Assembly (NCBI GenBank): GCA_015852425.1
Contig: JAAAIG010000191.1
Span: 1 to 51,463, forward strand
Reading direction: 5' to 3'
Length of the DNA: 51,463 nucleotides
DNA from: Gryganskiella cystojenkinii
Taxonomy: Eukaryota; Mortierellomycota; Mortierellomycetes; Mortierellales; Mortierellaceae
This document shows, piece after piece, positions 1-11,700 of the stretch. Below the pieces are notes generated by a model. It saw nothing but the letters and a program-made list of their open reading frames with translations. It was not told the origin of the DNA and made no database searches. The first letter of the stretch is position 1. The number at the start of each line of letters is the position of its first letter. The position numbers and the translations under genes were made by a program.

Positions 1-91
1 AGGTTACAAAAAAAATTCGGCGGTCTGGACGGCCGAAAACGAAGGAAGGGATAGATAGATATTAAAAATGTGGCTTAACTCTCATTTCATG

Positions 92-523
92 TCAATAAAC
101 GGCCATTGCGCCCAAACTGGAGGCGAAGACAAGCAAAAGAGCAGCAGGCGGCTGTGGGGTGAGCTTCGTCATTGTTTGTTGTTGGCAAGGTCTGTTGTTG
201 CTGTAGTTGCCACTGTACTGTACTTCACTGGCGCTCGCAAGATGAGAATGCAGAAGGTTGCGCAGACTCGCTGTTCCTATCTGGGGCTGTGCGATCGAGG
301 TGTCCGCCTGGGAGATTTTTGCTTCCAATTGGTCGATGTTCTCACTCTTCTCGTACCTGCATGCATGTCTACAGCCTTCCGACGTTCGAGCGAGCACCGC
401 CAATCGCTTCTGAAGAGACACCTTTCCATCTCTTGCAACGATTGCGGATGAAAAAGAACGACACAAGCGCCAAAAGCGATTGGTGTACCAGGAGCGGAAA
501 CGTCGGTCGATTGAACCAACCAA
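92..523 (-). CDS. Candidate small protein with hydrophobic C-terminus, uncertain
   Basis: This is an uninterrupted 143-codon frame. I do not recognise the product. The N-terminus is basic and aromatic with few acidic residues, which would suit a mitochondrial presequence. A polar, helix-prone middle follows (EKSENIDQLEAKISQ, around residues 58-72). The last 19 residues (PPAALLLVFASSLGAMAVY) are hydrophobic and could be a tail anchor. An ATG 78 bases before the stop opens the same hydrophobic stretch, so the true protein could be a short spliced product instead. The opposite strand also carries frames of similar length, so coding status is weak. The window edge prevents checking downstream sequence. 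Confidence 0.22.
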   Translation of the reverse strand: MVGSIDRRFRSWYTNRFWRLCRSFSSAIVARDGKVSLQKRLAVLARTSEGCRHACRYEKSENIDQLEAKISQADTSIAQPQIGTASLRNLLHSHLASASEVQYSGNYSNNRPCQQQTMTKLTPQPPAALLLVFASSLGAMAVY

Positions 524-1017
524 CTATAAAAAAATAAAAAATAAAAACGCTCTCTCATTTTAGATTCTCTGTTGTTGTTGGCGATATATGACCAACAACC
601 TCTGAGCGGGCTCCTTGAAAATTTGTGAGTTGTCGTCGGGTTGATTTATTCGTGGTCCAGATTCATCCCCCTCGTTTTCAACTCTTTCTTTGTTTTGCTG
701 TATTTCTTCCTCCTGACTTTTTGTCGTTCACCTCCATCGTCACCCCTACCTTGAACCCTTCAGTTGATCCTTTTTCTTCCTTCTGCCCTGTTCTTTACTT
801 TGGGCAAGTCCCCGTTCGCGTGCCTGAGCTAGTTCACTTTTTTTTTCTCCAGACCAGCCACGCATCCAACCAGATACTATTGCCGTTGGGGGGGAACGAT
901 AATAGTGCCAAACTCAATTTGTCTCACACTGCCTCATTCTCTCCTTCGTTTTTTTTTCTCCGCCACCCTGCCCGACTTGTCTTTTTTCTGTCTTTTCCCT
1001 TTCTCGCTCTCTCTCTC

Positions 1018-1089
<72 letters not shown>

Positions 1090-1148
1090 TCTCTCTCGCT
1101 CGTCACCGCCACTTCCTCTCCCTCTCACCACCCTCCCTTCTCTCGACC
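524..1148. other. Intergenic and 5' leader, pyrimidine-rich
   Basis: I see no supported gene here. The right half is strongly C+T rich on the plus strand and ends in a CT dinucleotide tract. It is probably the promoter and 5' leader of the gene starting at 1149. Long frames through it encode only Ser-Leu repeats and are artefacts of the CT tract. Confidence 0.6.
1005..1097. repeat. (CT)n microsatellite, lightly interrupted
   Basis: About 93 bases of nearly pure CT dinucleotide with a few interruptions. It ends about 50 bases upstream of the ATG at 1149, so it probably lies in the transcribed leader or core promoter. On the minus strand it reads as a GA repeat. Confidence 0.95.
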
Positions 1149-2786
1149 ATGAGCATTCCATCCTACTCCAACGCCTGTATCGCACCCGACCCATCAGGTA
1201 CATCCGTGTACCTTGTCGGTGTCCCGGCTGCCAACGAAGGTCGACTCGAGGTCAACCGTATCAACCTCTCCAACATCAACTCACCCACAGCGACGTTTAT
1301 CGCCAACCAATCCCAACCTTTCTTCTGGACCAGCTCTTCGCCCAAGGCCTGTTTGAACTACCCTGGCAACACTGCGGACAGCAACATGCCCGTGTTGATG
1401 CAACAGTTTGGACCTAAATCCTACTTCACCAACGTTTACCCAAACGGAACCATTGACTTCCCCACGAATTTCCCTCTTGTGGCCTTCACCACACCAAGAC
1501 TCTTCTCACTTACAGGAGCGGTTGGTAACCTGAACTGGGTTACGGCCATGTCCAACACGACGGGTACACTCTTGCATAGTCCCTGGGTCGGTCTTCGACT
1601 GAACGCCACATCTGCGCTCAACAGTCAGCGAGAGTAAGGGCTGTTTTTCACCTTTTTGTTTGCGTCAACAACAGCTGCAATGACATCGCAGACCCTGTCA
1701 ATTTTTCGAGAGCCTGTTGTTTTGAACTGCCACAATATGAATCCCAATTAACTAATCCCCGTCCTCCTCCCGTCTGCTGCTCTCTGTCGTATTTTTTTTT
1801 CATTCTTTTCCTTTTTATTTATAATATAGCTTCGACGACATCTTGACCACCCCATCTGCCACTGCTATGCTCTCTGTCGGTACTTACCAGGTTTCGACGT
1901 CAACTCCCGGAACTGGATACCACATTGTTTTCGACACGAACGGAGGAGGTATGGTCTACCCGGTTCTGGACTCGGGAGCGGCTACGCTCGTCCTTGCCTT
2001 GTCGACTGCAACACCTGTCGATATGAACGGCTACAAGCTCACCAGCAACGCCATCTCGTTAACTAAGGGCGCTGTCGCCTACATCCTTGATAAAGTAAGT
2101 CTATTTTTTTTATTTTATTTTTTTTTGGGGGGGGGGTTGAAAAAGGTTGCCAGCGTTTTGGTGAAAAAGATTGCAAACACTCTTGGATGTTTATAGACAC
2201 TCATGTTAACATTGGTATACTTTTCTGTCAAAAAATAGGCCACGGATGGTTCCACACTTCTGTACTCAATCAACCCCAGTGCCTCGTTCAAGCTTCAGTT
2301 TGTCAATATTGCTGGAAATGTGCCCAGTTTCTCCTCTGTCTTGACCGCGACAGCCATGAGCAATCAGATTGTCACGTTTGGAAGTATCAGCAACGGAGCA
2401 TCAACTTTCCACAGCTACGATACCATTTCTGGTACCTGGTCCGGCCCAGGTCTTGTCCAATCCTCTACTCCTCCGGGTTACAGCGGCGGAAACGGAGGTA
2501 ATGGCGGCAATGGCGGCAACGGAGGCAACAGCGGCAACGACGGAGGATCGAGCAAGACGCCGATCGGAGCAATCGTTGGAGGTGTGGTCGGTGGTCTTGT
2601 TGTGATTGCGTTGATCGCGTTCCTTTTCCTCCGTAACCGTAAAAAATCGAACAAGACGACTCAAGTCACACCTCCCCCTCAGGTTGCGTACCAGGATCCC
2701 AGCAAGATGCATAACCCGGCCGCCACTCCATTGATGGATCAGAACTATGTCCTTCAGCAGCAACAACTTGCTCAGAACCAGATGGT

Positions 2787-2819
<33 letters not shown>

Positions 2820-3342
2820 CCAACAACAGCAGGCTTATCCTCAGCAACAGTTCCAACAACAACCCATCCCCCTTCAACAACAACCCATCCCCCTTCAACA
2901 ACAACCCATCCCCCTTCAACAGCAGCAGCAGTATAACCCCTACGGAGTTCAGCCTCAGCAACAACAGCAGCAGCAGGATCCTTACGGATACCAGACGCAG
3001 GCTCAGCCTATGAGCCCCGTTCAACACCAGGGCACACCTCCAGTGATCTTCCAGGCTCAGACGTCGGAACCTTACACGTATACGCCTCCAACTTTGCTCC
3101 CTGTCACTGAGGCTCAGTCGCCCAATATCTTCCAACCTCAGTCCTCGGAACCTAGCCCAAACTTTTCCAACAGCAACAGCTCAGGCTTCATTGCTCCACC
3201 CAGCACTGGCACGGTACATTCTCCTCAGACGATTGTCAGTGAGAGTTACACGCCTATGAGCTCGAATCATGTACCAACTACTACTAGCCACCACGCTCCA
3301 TCCAACCCTCAATATGTTGGTGGTGACAGCTATGCGAATTAA
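1149..3342 (+). CDS. Single-pass membrane protein: beta-rich ectodomain, Gln-rich tail
   Basis: Model of 617 aa from three exons: 1149-1633, 1830-2094 and 2239-3342. Both introns have GT-AG ends and the frames join exactly. Residues 1 to about 330 look like a beta-propeller (kelch or galactose-oxidase-like) ectodomain with several N-glycosylation sequons (NQS, NGT, NTT, NAT). A Gly/Asn linker follows, then one transmembrane helix (GAIVGGVVGGLVVIALIAFLF) and a basic stop-transfer RNRKK. The remaining roughly 220 residues are a Gln/Pro-rich cytoplasmic tail with ten CAG codons in a row and three PIPLQQQ repeats. Similar linker-TM-tail proteins are common in Mortierella-like fungi, but the function is unknown. 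I see no N-terminal signal peptide, which is odd for this topology. Either a short upstream exon is missed or the single helix acts as a signal anchor. Confidence 0.8.
2788..2817 (+). repeat. (CAG)10 trinucleotide run coding poly-Gln
   Basis: Ten uninterrupted CAG codons inside the cytoplasmic tail of the membrane protein. Mixed CAA/CAG glutamine codons surround it. Confidence 0.95.
2863..2925 (+). repeat. 21-bp coding minisatellite, three units (PIPLQQQ)
   Basis: Three head-to-tail 21-bp units, nearly identical at DNA level, each encoding PIPLQQQ. The 21-bp period keeps the frame, so unit number can vary without breaking the gene. Confidence 0.92.
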
Positions 3343-3672
3343 AACCATAGGTGGAATGTAAGCTCGACAGACATATGATATCCTGACTTATTTATCGTTG
3401 CTCGTCTTTTCACATAGCAAAAAATATATTCAACTACGACTAAAAAGTATTGTAATAAAAAATCAATCTTGTATTTAATGAGAGAGAAGAAATGAACTCG
3501 AAAAGATTGTCTATTGCGTGCAACCGAAGAAAGAGAGAAGATGGAGAGAGAGCGGAGAGGGTGGTATAACTCGTAGATAAGGTGTTGCTGTTTTTTTCGT
3601 TCTTGATCTAATGTACGTGCGATTTTTGCAGGTCTAGTTGGCAGTTGTCGTATATTCTTTTTTCTTTTCTTT
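3343..3672. other. Convergent 3' intergenic gap
   Basis: This 330-base gap separates the stop codons of two converging genes. An AATAAA at 3454-3459 is a plausible polyadenylation signal for the plus-strand gene. I see nothing else. Confidence 0.55.
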
Positions 3673-5092
3673 TTACATGACCTTGCCGCGCCTCTGTTTG
3701 GCGAGAATGGCAAAAAGGACGATGGTGTACTTTTCCAGTTGATCCTTGACCATGAAGAGAAGTGCCTGTGAGATGACGGCCTTTGAGATTTGTGCTTGCA
3801 TACCCTGGATTAAGATAACACAGAGGGGAAAAGTCAGATTCTCCTTCTTTATGCATTGCCACGTGAATGTCACACGAATGGGAAGAGAAGCCCACAAAAA
3901 AACGATAAAGAAAAAAAGGTTTATGGTCCTTCATCCCTCCTCAAACGAAAATCGCTTACCGTGTACCATCCCTTGACACCCTCCTTGGCCATGATACGCT
4001 TGAGGACATCAATGGCTCCCGTGTAAGGCTTATGCGTCTCAGCATCCTTCTTTGAGGGCTTCCACTGAAGACGGACCTTGGCCATGATGTAGGGGTAAGT
4101 CACTACAGTCGCCAAGGTCTTTGCGAGAGCGCCGACCAAGAAGACCAAGCCAGGGGTCATATCCTTGCGCTTGAACGCCTTCAAGACCAGTTCCTGAATA
4201 CGAGAGTACATGCCATACGTAATCGCAGGGTTGATGACCAAGACCAATGAGGGCTTTAATCCCTTCCAAAGGCCTGTCCAGCCTTCCTCCTTAACAATCT
4301 CCATCGCAGTCGCCTGCAGATCCTGACGTTCACCCTTGGGCATGGTCTGTTGACGGGTCGTGACGACAGCGACGGGGATAGTAAAGATCTGAGCGAGCGC
4401 ACCAGCACCAGCACCGATCAGTAATTCTGTGAGGGTCGAGAGCGCGGCTCCAGCCGGTTGTCGGTTGATGTAACCGGATCGGATGAATGTATACCAGTAA
4501 AAGTAAGCAAAGTTTTGAGAGGCAGTACCGAGAAGACCAGACAAGAGTCCAGCATAGAGGCCGGGGAGACCCTCGGTCTTGATGATTTTTTGAACAGCAT
4601 CCGTTGTGGACTGATAGACATCGGGATCAGAGGTGTTGGCATCGGACTTGGACCGGACTTGCATCCTCGTCTTGATACTACAATTGGAGTTATTATTATT
4701 AGTATTTTTTTCGAAAGGTCGATCGGATGAAGTTAGTTTGGTCCTTCTTTCTTCCTGTTCTTTTTATGGTGGCATCGGAGTCGAAGGTCAATGGTTTGAT
4801 AGGTATGCTCCTGTAGTCCAATGCATTGTCATCCCTCGCTCGTCCGTTCTTCTTTAGACAAACGATCTGACAGGTATGTAACATAAAAAGTGAGCTCATA
4901 AAGAGACAACTCTCCCGAGGACCAGCAAGGGTGGTCTTTAGACACCTAATGAATCGAAATACAAAGAGAGTGACGGCCATAGCCTTTGGGGTCTTACATG
5001 TCGAGAGGGTAGGTGCATGTCAATGCGAACATGGCACCACCGGTGCCAGCTATGGCATGACCGAAGGGAGAGAGTTTTGAACCACCAGCCAT
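3673..5092 (-). CDS. ANT1: Peroxisomal adenine nucleotide carrier (ANT1/PMP47-like)
   Basis: Model of 314 aa with exons 5092-4998, 4677-3960 and 3804-3673, frames joining exactly. It is a mitochondrial-carrier-family (SLC25) protein of usual length with three repeats. Repeat 1 has the signature PLDIIKTR, which is rebuilt exactly across the first intron and so confirms the splice. Repeat 2 carries the degenerate form IPVAVVTTRQQ. Repeat 3 has TYPYIMAKVRLQ. The segment INPAITYGMYSRIQ matches the PMP47/PXN/Ant1 clade better than mitochondrial ADP/ATP carriers. In that clade the protein exchanges cytosolic ATP for AMP across the peroxisomal membrane to feed fatty-acid activation. No peroxisomal targeting was tested. 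A related CoA/NAD peroxisomal carrier is the main alternative. The ATG was chosen because it opens the first repeat and follows a pyrimidine-rich leader. Confidence 0.92.
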
Positions 5093-5770
5093 TGGTATGT
5101 TTTGTGTATTGTTGGATATAAAGGGAAAGGTGCGGGGAAGAGAAGAAAAATAAAAAAATAAGAGCACAAGAGTGAATGGAGAGGAAGAGGTAATGGAATG
5201 AAGAAAGGAATGGAGAAGAGAAGTAGAGAAGAAGAGAGGAGAGAAAAAGAGTAAAGAGAGAAAGGAAGTAACCCTGATGTGTATTTCGAGAGAAGGAACC
5301 ATAAAATATAAAAAAATTGAATTCGATCGCTCTGTTGCGACAGTGGACCGGCCAACGCGCCACTCGGCCTTGGATCCCAATGGCTGATAAGCGGAGAAAA
5401 AATCTCTCCGGGGAAGACTCGCACTTTCTTGTAGCCACGGACACACTCTTTATTTGTCGTGTGTGTGTGCACACAGTTAGAGTGCATCATCAGAAAAAGA
5501 CCCCGTTGCTTGCTATACACAGTCTTCCTTGTTGAGGTAATCGAAAAGGAACAACAGCCGTTGGTTATGGTGCCCATGATCTTTGACAAAAGGGCTTTGG
5601 GCTTTGCCCAGCCCTGACAACAGAGATTTTTTTCTCCGGGACTGTCTTTTTAACAAGCAATTGGTTCATTTTTGCCACCAAAAAAGTTCAACAAACAAGA
5701 CAAAACGCGTACTATTCTCCATTGCTTCATTCCTTCATTGTTTGCCACCATCACACGGACCATTCCAACC
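5093..5770. other. Divergent promoter between carrier and FANCI genes
   Basis: This 678-base spacer lies between two ATGs pointing apart. The carrier side (about 5100-5275) is purine-rich on plus, giving a pyrimidine-rich leader on the coding strand. I see no other gene and no clear TATA box. Confidence 0.55.
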
Positions 5771-8700
5771 ATGGACACAATCCTACGGCTACATGCTCAG
5801 GACAGCTCGGGAGCACTGCTGAGGCAGTTCTTTGACACAGAAGCCTCAAGCATGCAGGACTCTGACTATGTAACTGCTTTCATTCCATATTGGCATTCAT
5901 TCATGTCGCTTCATTGATATTTCTCGGCCATTGAAAAGTCATGAGCCTGACCGCCTTATACCTTGCTGTGCTTTGACCAACCTGTAGATTTCAAACCTCG
6001 TAGCACAAAACCTACAAACGCATGCATCCTCTCATATGATAGCTGAATACGACTCGGACTGTCTAGCACTTATTCGGGCAATCTTGCGAGGTAATATCTT
6101 CAGGAACAGCAGTACTAGGCGGATCAAACTCATGAAAATACAATAGCTGATCGCTGATTTGTTATTAATTATGCGCTATAGCATCACCCGAGGACGAGGA
6201 CGGCGATGCAAGACGAGCTCAAGTTCTGAAAGGATCAATCTCATGGTATGTGTCCATGATATTCAGTACGAAAAGATAAATGTATGCTTTGTGTGAACAA
6301 TCAAAAAAAGTCTAAAATCAGGTGGCGTTTCAACACGACACTCTCTTTCAGGCTTGTTCAAGCAGGAAACGAAACTTCAGAGGATCCAGGGAGGCGAAGC
6401 AGCAATAGTAATGGCAGAGAAAATACCCAAACGGAAAAGGTCACAGAAAAGCTTGTGAACGCCCTCATCGATGTCGGTCATTCCTTTCCATTGGGGTCGC
6501 TGGTGGAATCGATCAATACCATCACGGAACTTGTTCGGGATCAACAATACGCACACGGCCAGGTGTTCGCACTCTTGTCTCGTATCCTGGTCATCGTCGC
6601 CAACTCGGAATCAGTCCTTGTCCCCAACTCTTCAGAACAGATTTCTGGATCCGAATTCAAGGCCATGATTTTGGACCGTCTCTGTACCGCACCCTGGAAC
6701 GCCAAGAGCGCCTTACCGCTCGCTACCGCACTCGGTGACTTGAACATGGACAGCAAACAACTCGAGACTGCGATCACAAAGATCATGAAACAGTTCAAGT
6801 TGGTTGATGCGACGGATCTGCCAGTGTTGATCTACAATCTCCTGTTACTTTCATCCAAGGTAAAGAGACTGCATTCGTTTGTTAGCTCCAATGTATATCT
6901 ATGTTGACTGATACTAACAAAGTATAATTACTCTTTATTCTAGGGACACCAACGGTTGGTTATTAGAGGCACGCTGGAGTTCTTTGACAGACTGGACGCC
7001 GGAGGGGCAATGGCCGAAAGGTAAGCTATATCTCATTTGACAATGGATCGGCTTCGACGATGCTGAATTAACTAACAGGCTTTTGCTCTTTTCTCTTTTT
7101 TTTAGTCTAATGTCAGACAATCCAAAGGGTGCGGCCCGCCTCGCCTTCCCAGAGCTGAGTGCCATCGAAAGCACGGCGGTGCTTCATTTTAGCTTTGCAG
7201 TGAAACAGGATCAACAGCTTGGCTTGGAATTTTTAAAGCATATGAAGAGTGGCAAAGCAGCTTTTCTCTCCTCATTCTCATTGACGTGTCTCATGACCAT
7301 GGCAAGGATTCATCGATTCGAGGACAATGTCATGGATTATCTCAAGTCCGCCGTCATCTCGGTCTTCAAAGACGCGGAGAGAATGAGCCGTGAATGCTGG
7401 GTGACAGGTACGTTTCTGAGAGATTTCGATTGAAGTTGATACTCTCGATGATCGGTGGATTCAGGTATGAACTTAACGTTCGATGGCATCAACCGAAACA
7501 CATCTCTTTAGAATTCGAGGGCATGTCGTCGGTCCCACTTCTCGAAATGTTTTGCGATATCATCAAAAGGATCCCATATGGACTGGAACAATTGACACCG
7601 AGCATTGTGCAATGCGGAGTGTACATTATGGATTCGATGGCGCCTACCTCACATTTTAAAGCATCTGGTAAGATCAGCTCGGTCTCTCTCGATGGGCCCT
7701 TTTCTTTTCGTAGCGTCGAAATACGTTTTTTCACACTACACTTCTTACTCATGTAGACAAAGAAACGACCAGGAAGCTCACCCCGAAATCGGCAAATGAA
7801 CTTGCGTGCGACCTTGGTGCTTCTATACTCGCGGAAACATTCAAGGTAAAATGGGTCTGCACTTCCATAAGAATGAGAGAGAGAGCGAGGAGTCATGTGT
7901 ATTACCGCGACTAACATAGTGTGTACTTTTTCGATTTTTCCAGACCCAGTCCTCTGCGCGGACAGAAATCTTGGATCACATCATGTCCAGGATTGTCACC
8001 AAGTCTGCAAGCACGGTATTTTTCTTGGAGTTGCTGGAGACTATCGTCAGGGACAGTCCCGAGGAGCTGGAGGAGCATTTACCCAGGATCAAGGAGTCTC
8101 TGGATTATCTTTCGTTTCTGTCTCTGACTACGGCCATTCGTTTGATGGCCGCTGTCAAGGATGTGGCAAAGGCTAACCGATCATTCAGAGACAGCCTTAT
8201 TTTGATTCTCCGGAAAGCCTTGTTCTCAAAGTACGGCAACCAGATTGTGACTCTGCGGACAAAACACGGCGAGTGTCCATTAGACTTCTAATTGTTTATC
8301 AACCACTCTCATATTCTATTTACAGAACGCTGGAGAGTCGAAAGGTAGCACTCTCAGGATTTCTTCTACTTTTAGGCCCATCTTCCACACCGCACTTATC
8401 CTTGCGAGGGTCCAGCCGAGGGAGCACAGGAGGCGATGCCGAGATCCCAGGATATGCTATAGAGATTTTGGGTACGATGTTGTCATACGATATTTGGATA
8501 TTTGGCGTCGCTTTTTATTAACACTCTTTCGCATGCGGTACTAGGTATGCTCCGTCGATGCCTGGGTCAACAGGGTGACGTTCGCCTCGCGTTTTACAAC
8601 AGCTTGATGGAGCTTATCGAGACATCTCCAAGCCTTGCCCCTATCATCTTTGAGATCGTACTAGCCCACGTATGTCGAGATTGCTTTAAGCAGGCCAGTA

Positions 8701-11700
8701 GCTGCCAGCATGTTATTCTTTTTCATAATTAACGCGATATGTTTGGTTGCAATGTTAGTTCTCTCATTTTTACGATCATACCGGCACGCGGGCATCGCCC
8801 CTAAAACTTGAGGAATGCGTCGCTAACTCAAACAATGGCGGGGAGCCAACCTTGGTCGAGCCACTGCAGTATCTGATGACCTGCGTTGTTCGCTCTCTCA
8901 TCAGTCTTCAAAAGCGCAAGAGAAGGTCTTCTGTCGACGGTGGTAAGTACCTCTACGATGTCATTTAAAGTTAATGGCAAAGTTACTTCCATGCTGAGTG
9001 GACGTCTTATTAACGTTCTTGAGTTTCATTTTAATAGAGGATATGGGGGACGAACGACAAGTAGAGGAGGCTCACCGGGCCTTGGATAGAATCCTATTGG
9101 GTCTAGAGCGAGCTGGACTGGAAGACTTCGGACTGGATGCCACGTCCGACTTCAACATGGCTACCAGTATAGGTGCACGCAACAACATGTACGCATCCCT
9201 TCTCATCGGATGCTACGAGTCTGCAATCGAGTACACGGTCCTCAGACATCAGTCTCTTGAGTCTGCTCCTCATGGCAAGGCACCAGCTTCCCAAAGGCGG
9301 TCTCATTCTGATGCTACTCTATCAAGAGAGTCCTCGGAGCTTGTCCTTGATCTTTTTGGCAAGATGCGCAAGTTGCACGATATCGTGCGCGAAAAAGTGA
9401 CCATGCCCCGCGGTAAGAGTTCGAGGAATCATATGGCTGCCATGCATATTTTTATTTTAAAAAAAAAGAGAAACACAGGCTCATTATCGGTTTGCCAACA
9501 CGATATTAAGGCAAGAAACTAGGTCCTTTAGGCGAGGCATCTGTCCTTGGAATGGAGTGCATTACCCGCCTCCTAGAGAACTTGTTTGCAGAGCCGTCTT
9601 CAGAGGAAGTGGGGTCCGGCGCAGATGTGTCTCTCTTGAGACGGAACGACGACTTTGTTTATTACATTACCACTGTTGTCGAAGTCTCGCTCACTCAGGT
9701 AATAGCAGACTCCAAGGACTGCTTTTTTCATTTGACTTTTTTCGATACTGTTACATACTCACTGTTAGCGCCACTGTATCATTTCTCTGCGTAGTTACAT
9801 TCGGCAGCCGGGACATTGAGAGAGGAGGATTACGCCTACTGCCGCCAGCTTTGTAAAGTTCTGGTTCGTGAATTCCTCGTGAGTGAGCGGCCCGATGGCC
9901 CCAAGGCGATGGCGGCAGGTGCCAAGGGCAAGGACAAGAACAAGTCATTGCTTATGGTCGGGATCGAAGGAATCACAGCCGGCCTGATGGTTCTTGCACG
10001 ATTTTATGCTATCGATGCTGACATGCCGAGCCCGACCATGGGCCGGGAATCATTCGAAGCCTTACAGAAACGTAAAGTCGTCGCCAGTTTCTTGTCTGCA
10101 ACTCTGCCCCAGGTTAACGGCGGTCACGGACCGGAGCAACAACCTGCCGAGGTGGTTGCCTGGACCACATCGCGGTCGATAATTGCTGACGTTGACAGCC
10201 TTTCTGCAGCGTTTATTCATTACTTGGAAAGTCTCTTGGTCCTGTTTGTGAATGAGACGATGCCTCTTTTGAAGGAAGCCGCCGGTATTTTGAACCTGAT
10301 TCAGATTTTGTCCAAGTACCTGGACCGCTCAAGCCATCAAGACGCCAAGGCCGGGCAAGGCGAATCGATGATCCTATCTAGATCAAATTCAATCGTGAGC
10401 AACGACTCTGTCGGTGGTTCGTCAAGTCTTTTGGATGAGCTCATCTACTGGCTGGCCCAGGCATGTCGTGAGCAACCAGTGGACGACCCTACGCTTACCA
10501 AATCGATGTTGTCGGCGCTGCTGCAGATAGAACCCGAATCGACGGCGCCTGAAGCGATTGCTGAACTTACCGTTTACGACAAGAATATGACCACAGCAGC
10601 AGAGTCCTCGACCTCGACTGGTACTCTGGGCTTTGGCCGAGTTACTGCATCGTCGGCCACGGCTCAGTGCCCTCAGGCGGCAATCCGTTTGCGACTAGCT
10701 GCTGATATTTTGCTTACATTAGGGACGAACCTCGCCTCTCAGCAGCATCTGCATGATTTACAACCAGATCAAGAGCTGGACGAAGACCGAGAGCGGTTAC
10801 TGAGGCTGAAGGATGAAATTGGTATCGAGCCTGTCTTTTCGGTCGTAACAATGAGAACTTCTGCTGTGGTAACGGATGTATTGCTACAGCAGGTTGATCG
10901 GTCCCTGGAGGGTCTGGAGTGGGCACTGACCAAACTCCGATATTGCGGACTAGTTCAGTCAGGTAAGTTAGATGTCTAATATCCTCCATCCTTTGTAGTT
11001 GCGGCTTGGCAGCCATAAACCTGCGATCGGGGTGGTTGTGGTGAGTGGTGAGTGGAGGGATGAAGAGGTTTAAGGAGCGATAGGCCACGAGGAAGCGAGA
11101 TAAGAGATGGTGAAAGAACCCCGAAGAGGCGAACAGAGAATTTTAAGAAAATTTGGTTGCGGAGATTATTATTAAGGTCCAGATCAAGTCGTTGATAAGA
11201 TCTCAACGAACATTGGGTGGGAATGGCGAATTTGCAGCGAACGCAGCATATTGGTTGGAGTGACAGGTGAAGCGGGCTCGGCTGTCTAGAATGACCCATG
11301 TTGTTGTATGGAAATAGGTGATCAACTTTTCTTCGCATTGTGACCACTTTCGTCTCGTAGGTATTTGACCACTATGGTATAAGTGCATTATTTAAAAACG
11401 TTGGATGTTGGAGGAGGGCATAGTTGATGTCAGCAATGACTTGCTCTATGTGGTTGAGCTCGTCATGTTGAGCATACCAACTCTTTTCAGCAGAGATAAG
11501 GAGAGCGATGGAGAGAGGAAAGAGTGCACACGGAGCATCAAATTACGTTTTTGTTTATATTGATGCGATTCTTCTGGCCAATGGTTTTCCTTTTAAAAAC
11601 AAATTGTGGTCGATGTTGAGAGAGGGAAGTCAACTGGGGATCGGATTGAATACTGATTATGCACGAGTGAATTGAGGAGGAGGGAAGTGAGCATTGGTCA

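Noticed and set aside
625..1417. Long frames through the CT repeat encoding Ser-Leu or Arg-Glu runs
   Set aside because: They are produced by the dinucleotide repeat, which is open in several frames on both strands.
2401..3135. 244-codon minus-strand frame opposite the Gln-rich tail
   Set aside because: It is the antisense of CAG/CAA repeats (Leu runs), a shadow of the real gene.
3860..3865. CACGTG as a regulatory E-box in the carrier gene
   Set aside because: It lies within the second intron of the carrier gene, far from the start. A six-base palindrome is expected about a dozen times per 50 kb, so this occurrence is not evidence by itself.
10976..11347. Nested minus-strand gene in the long FANCI intron
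   Set aside because: The frame has no recognisable domain, no leader features and normal-by-chance length for this composition.
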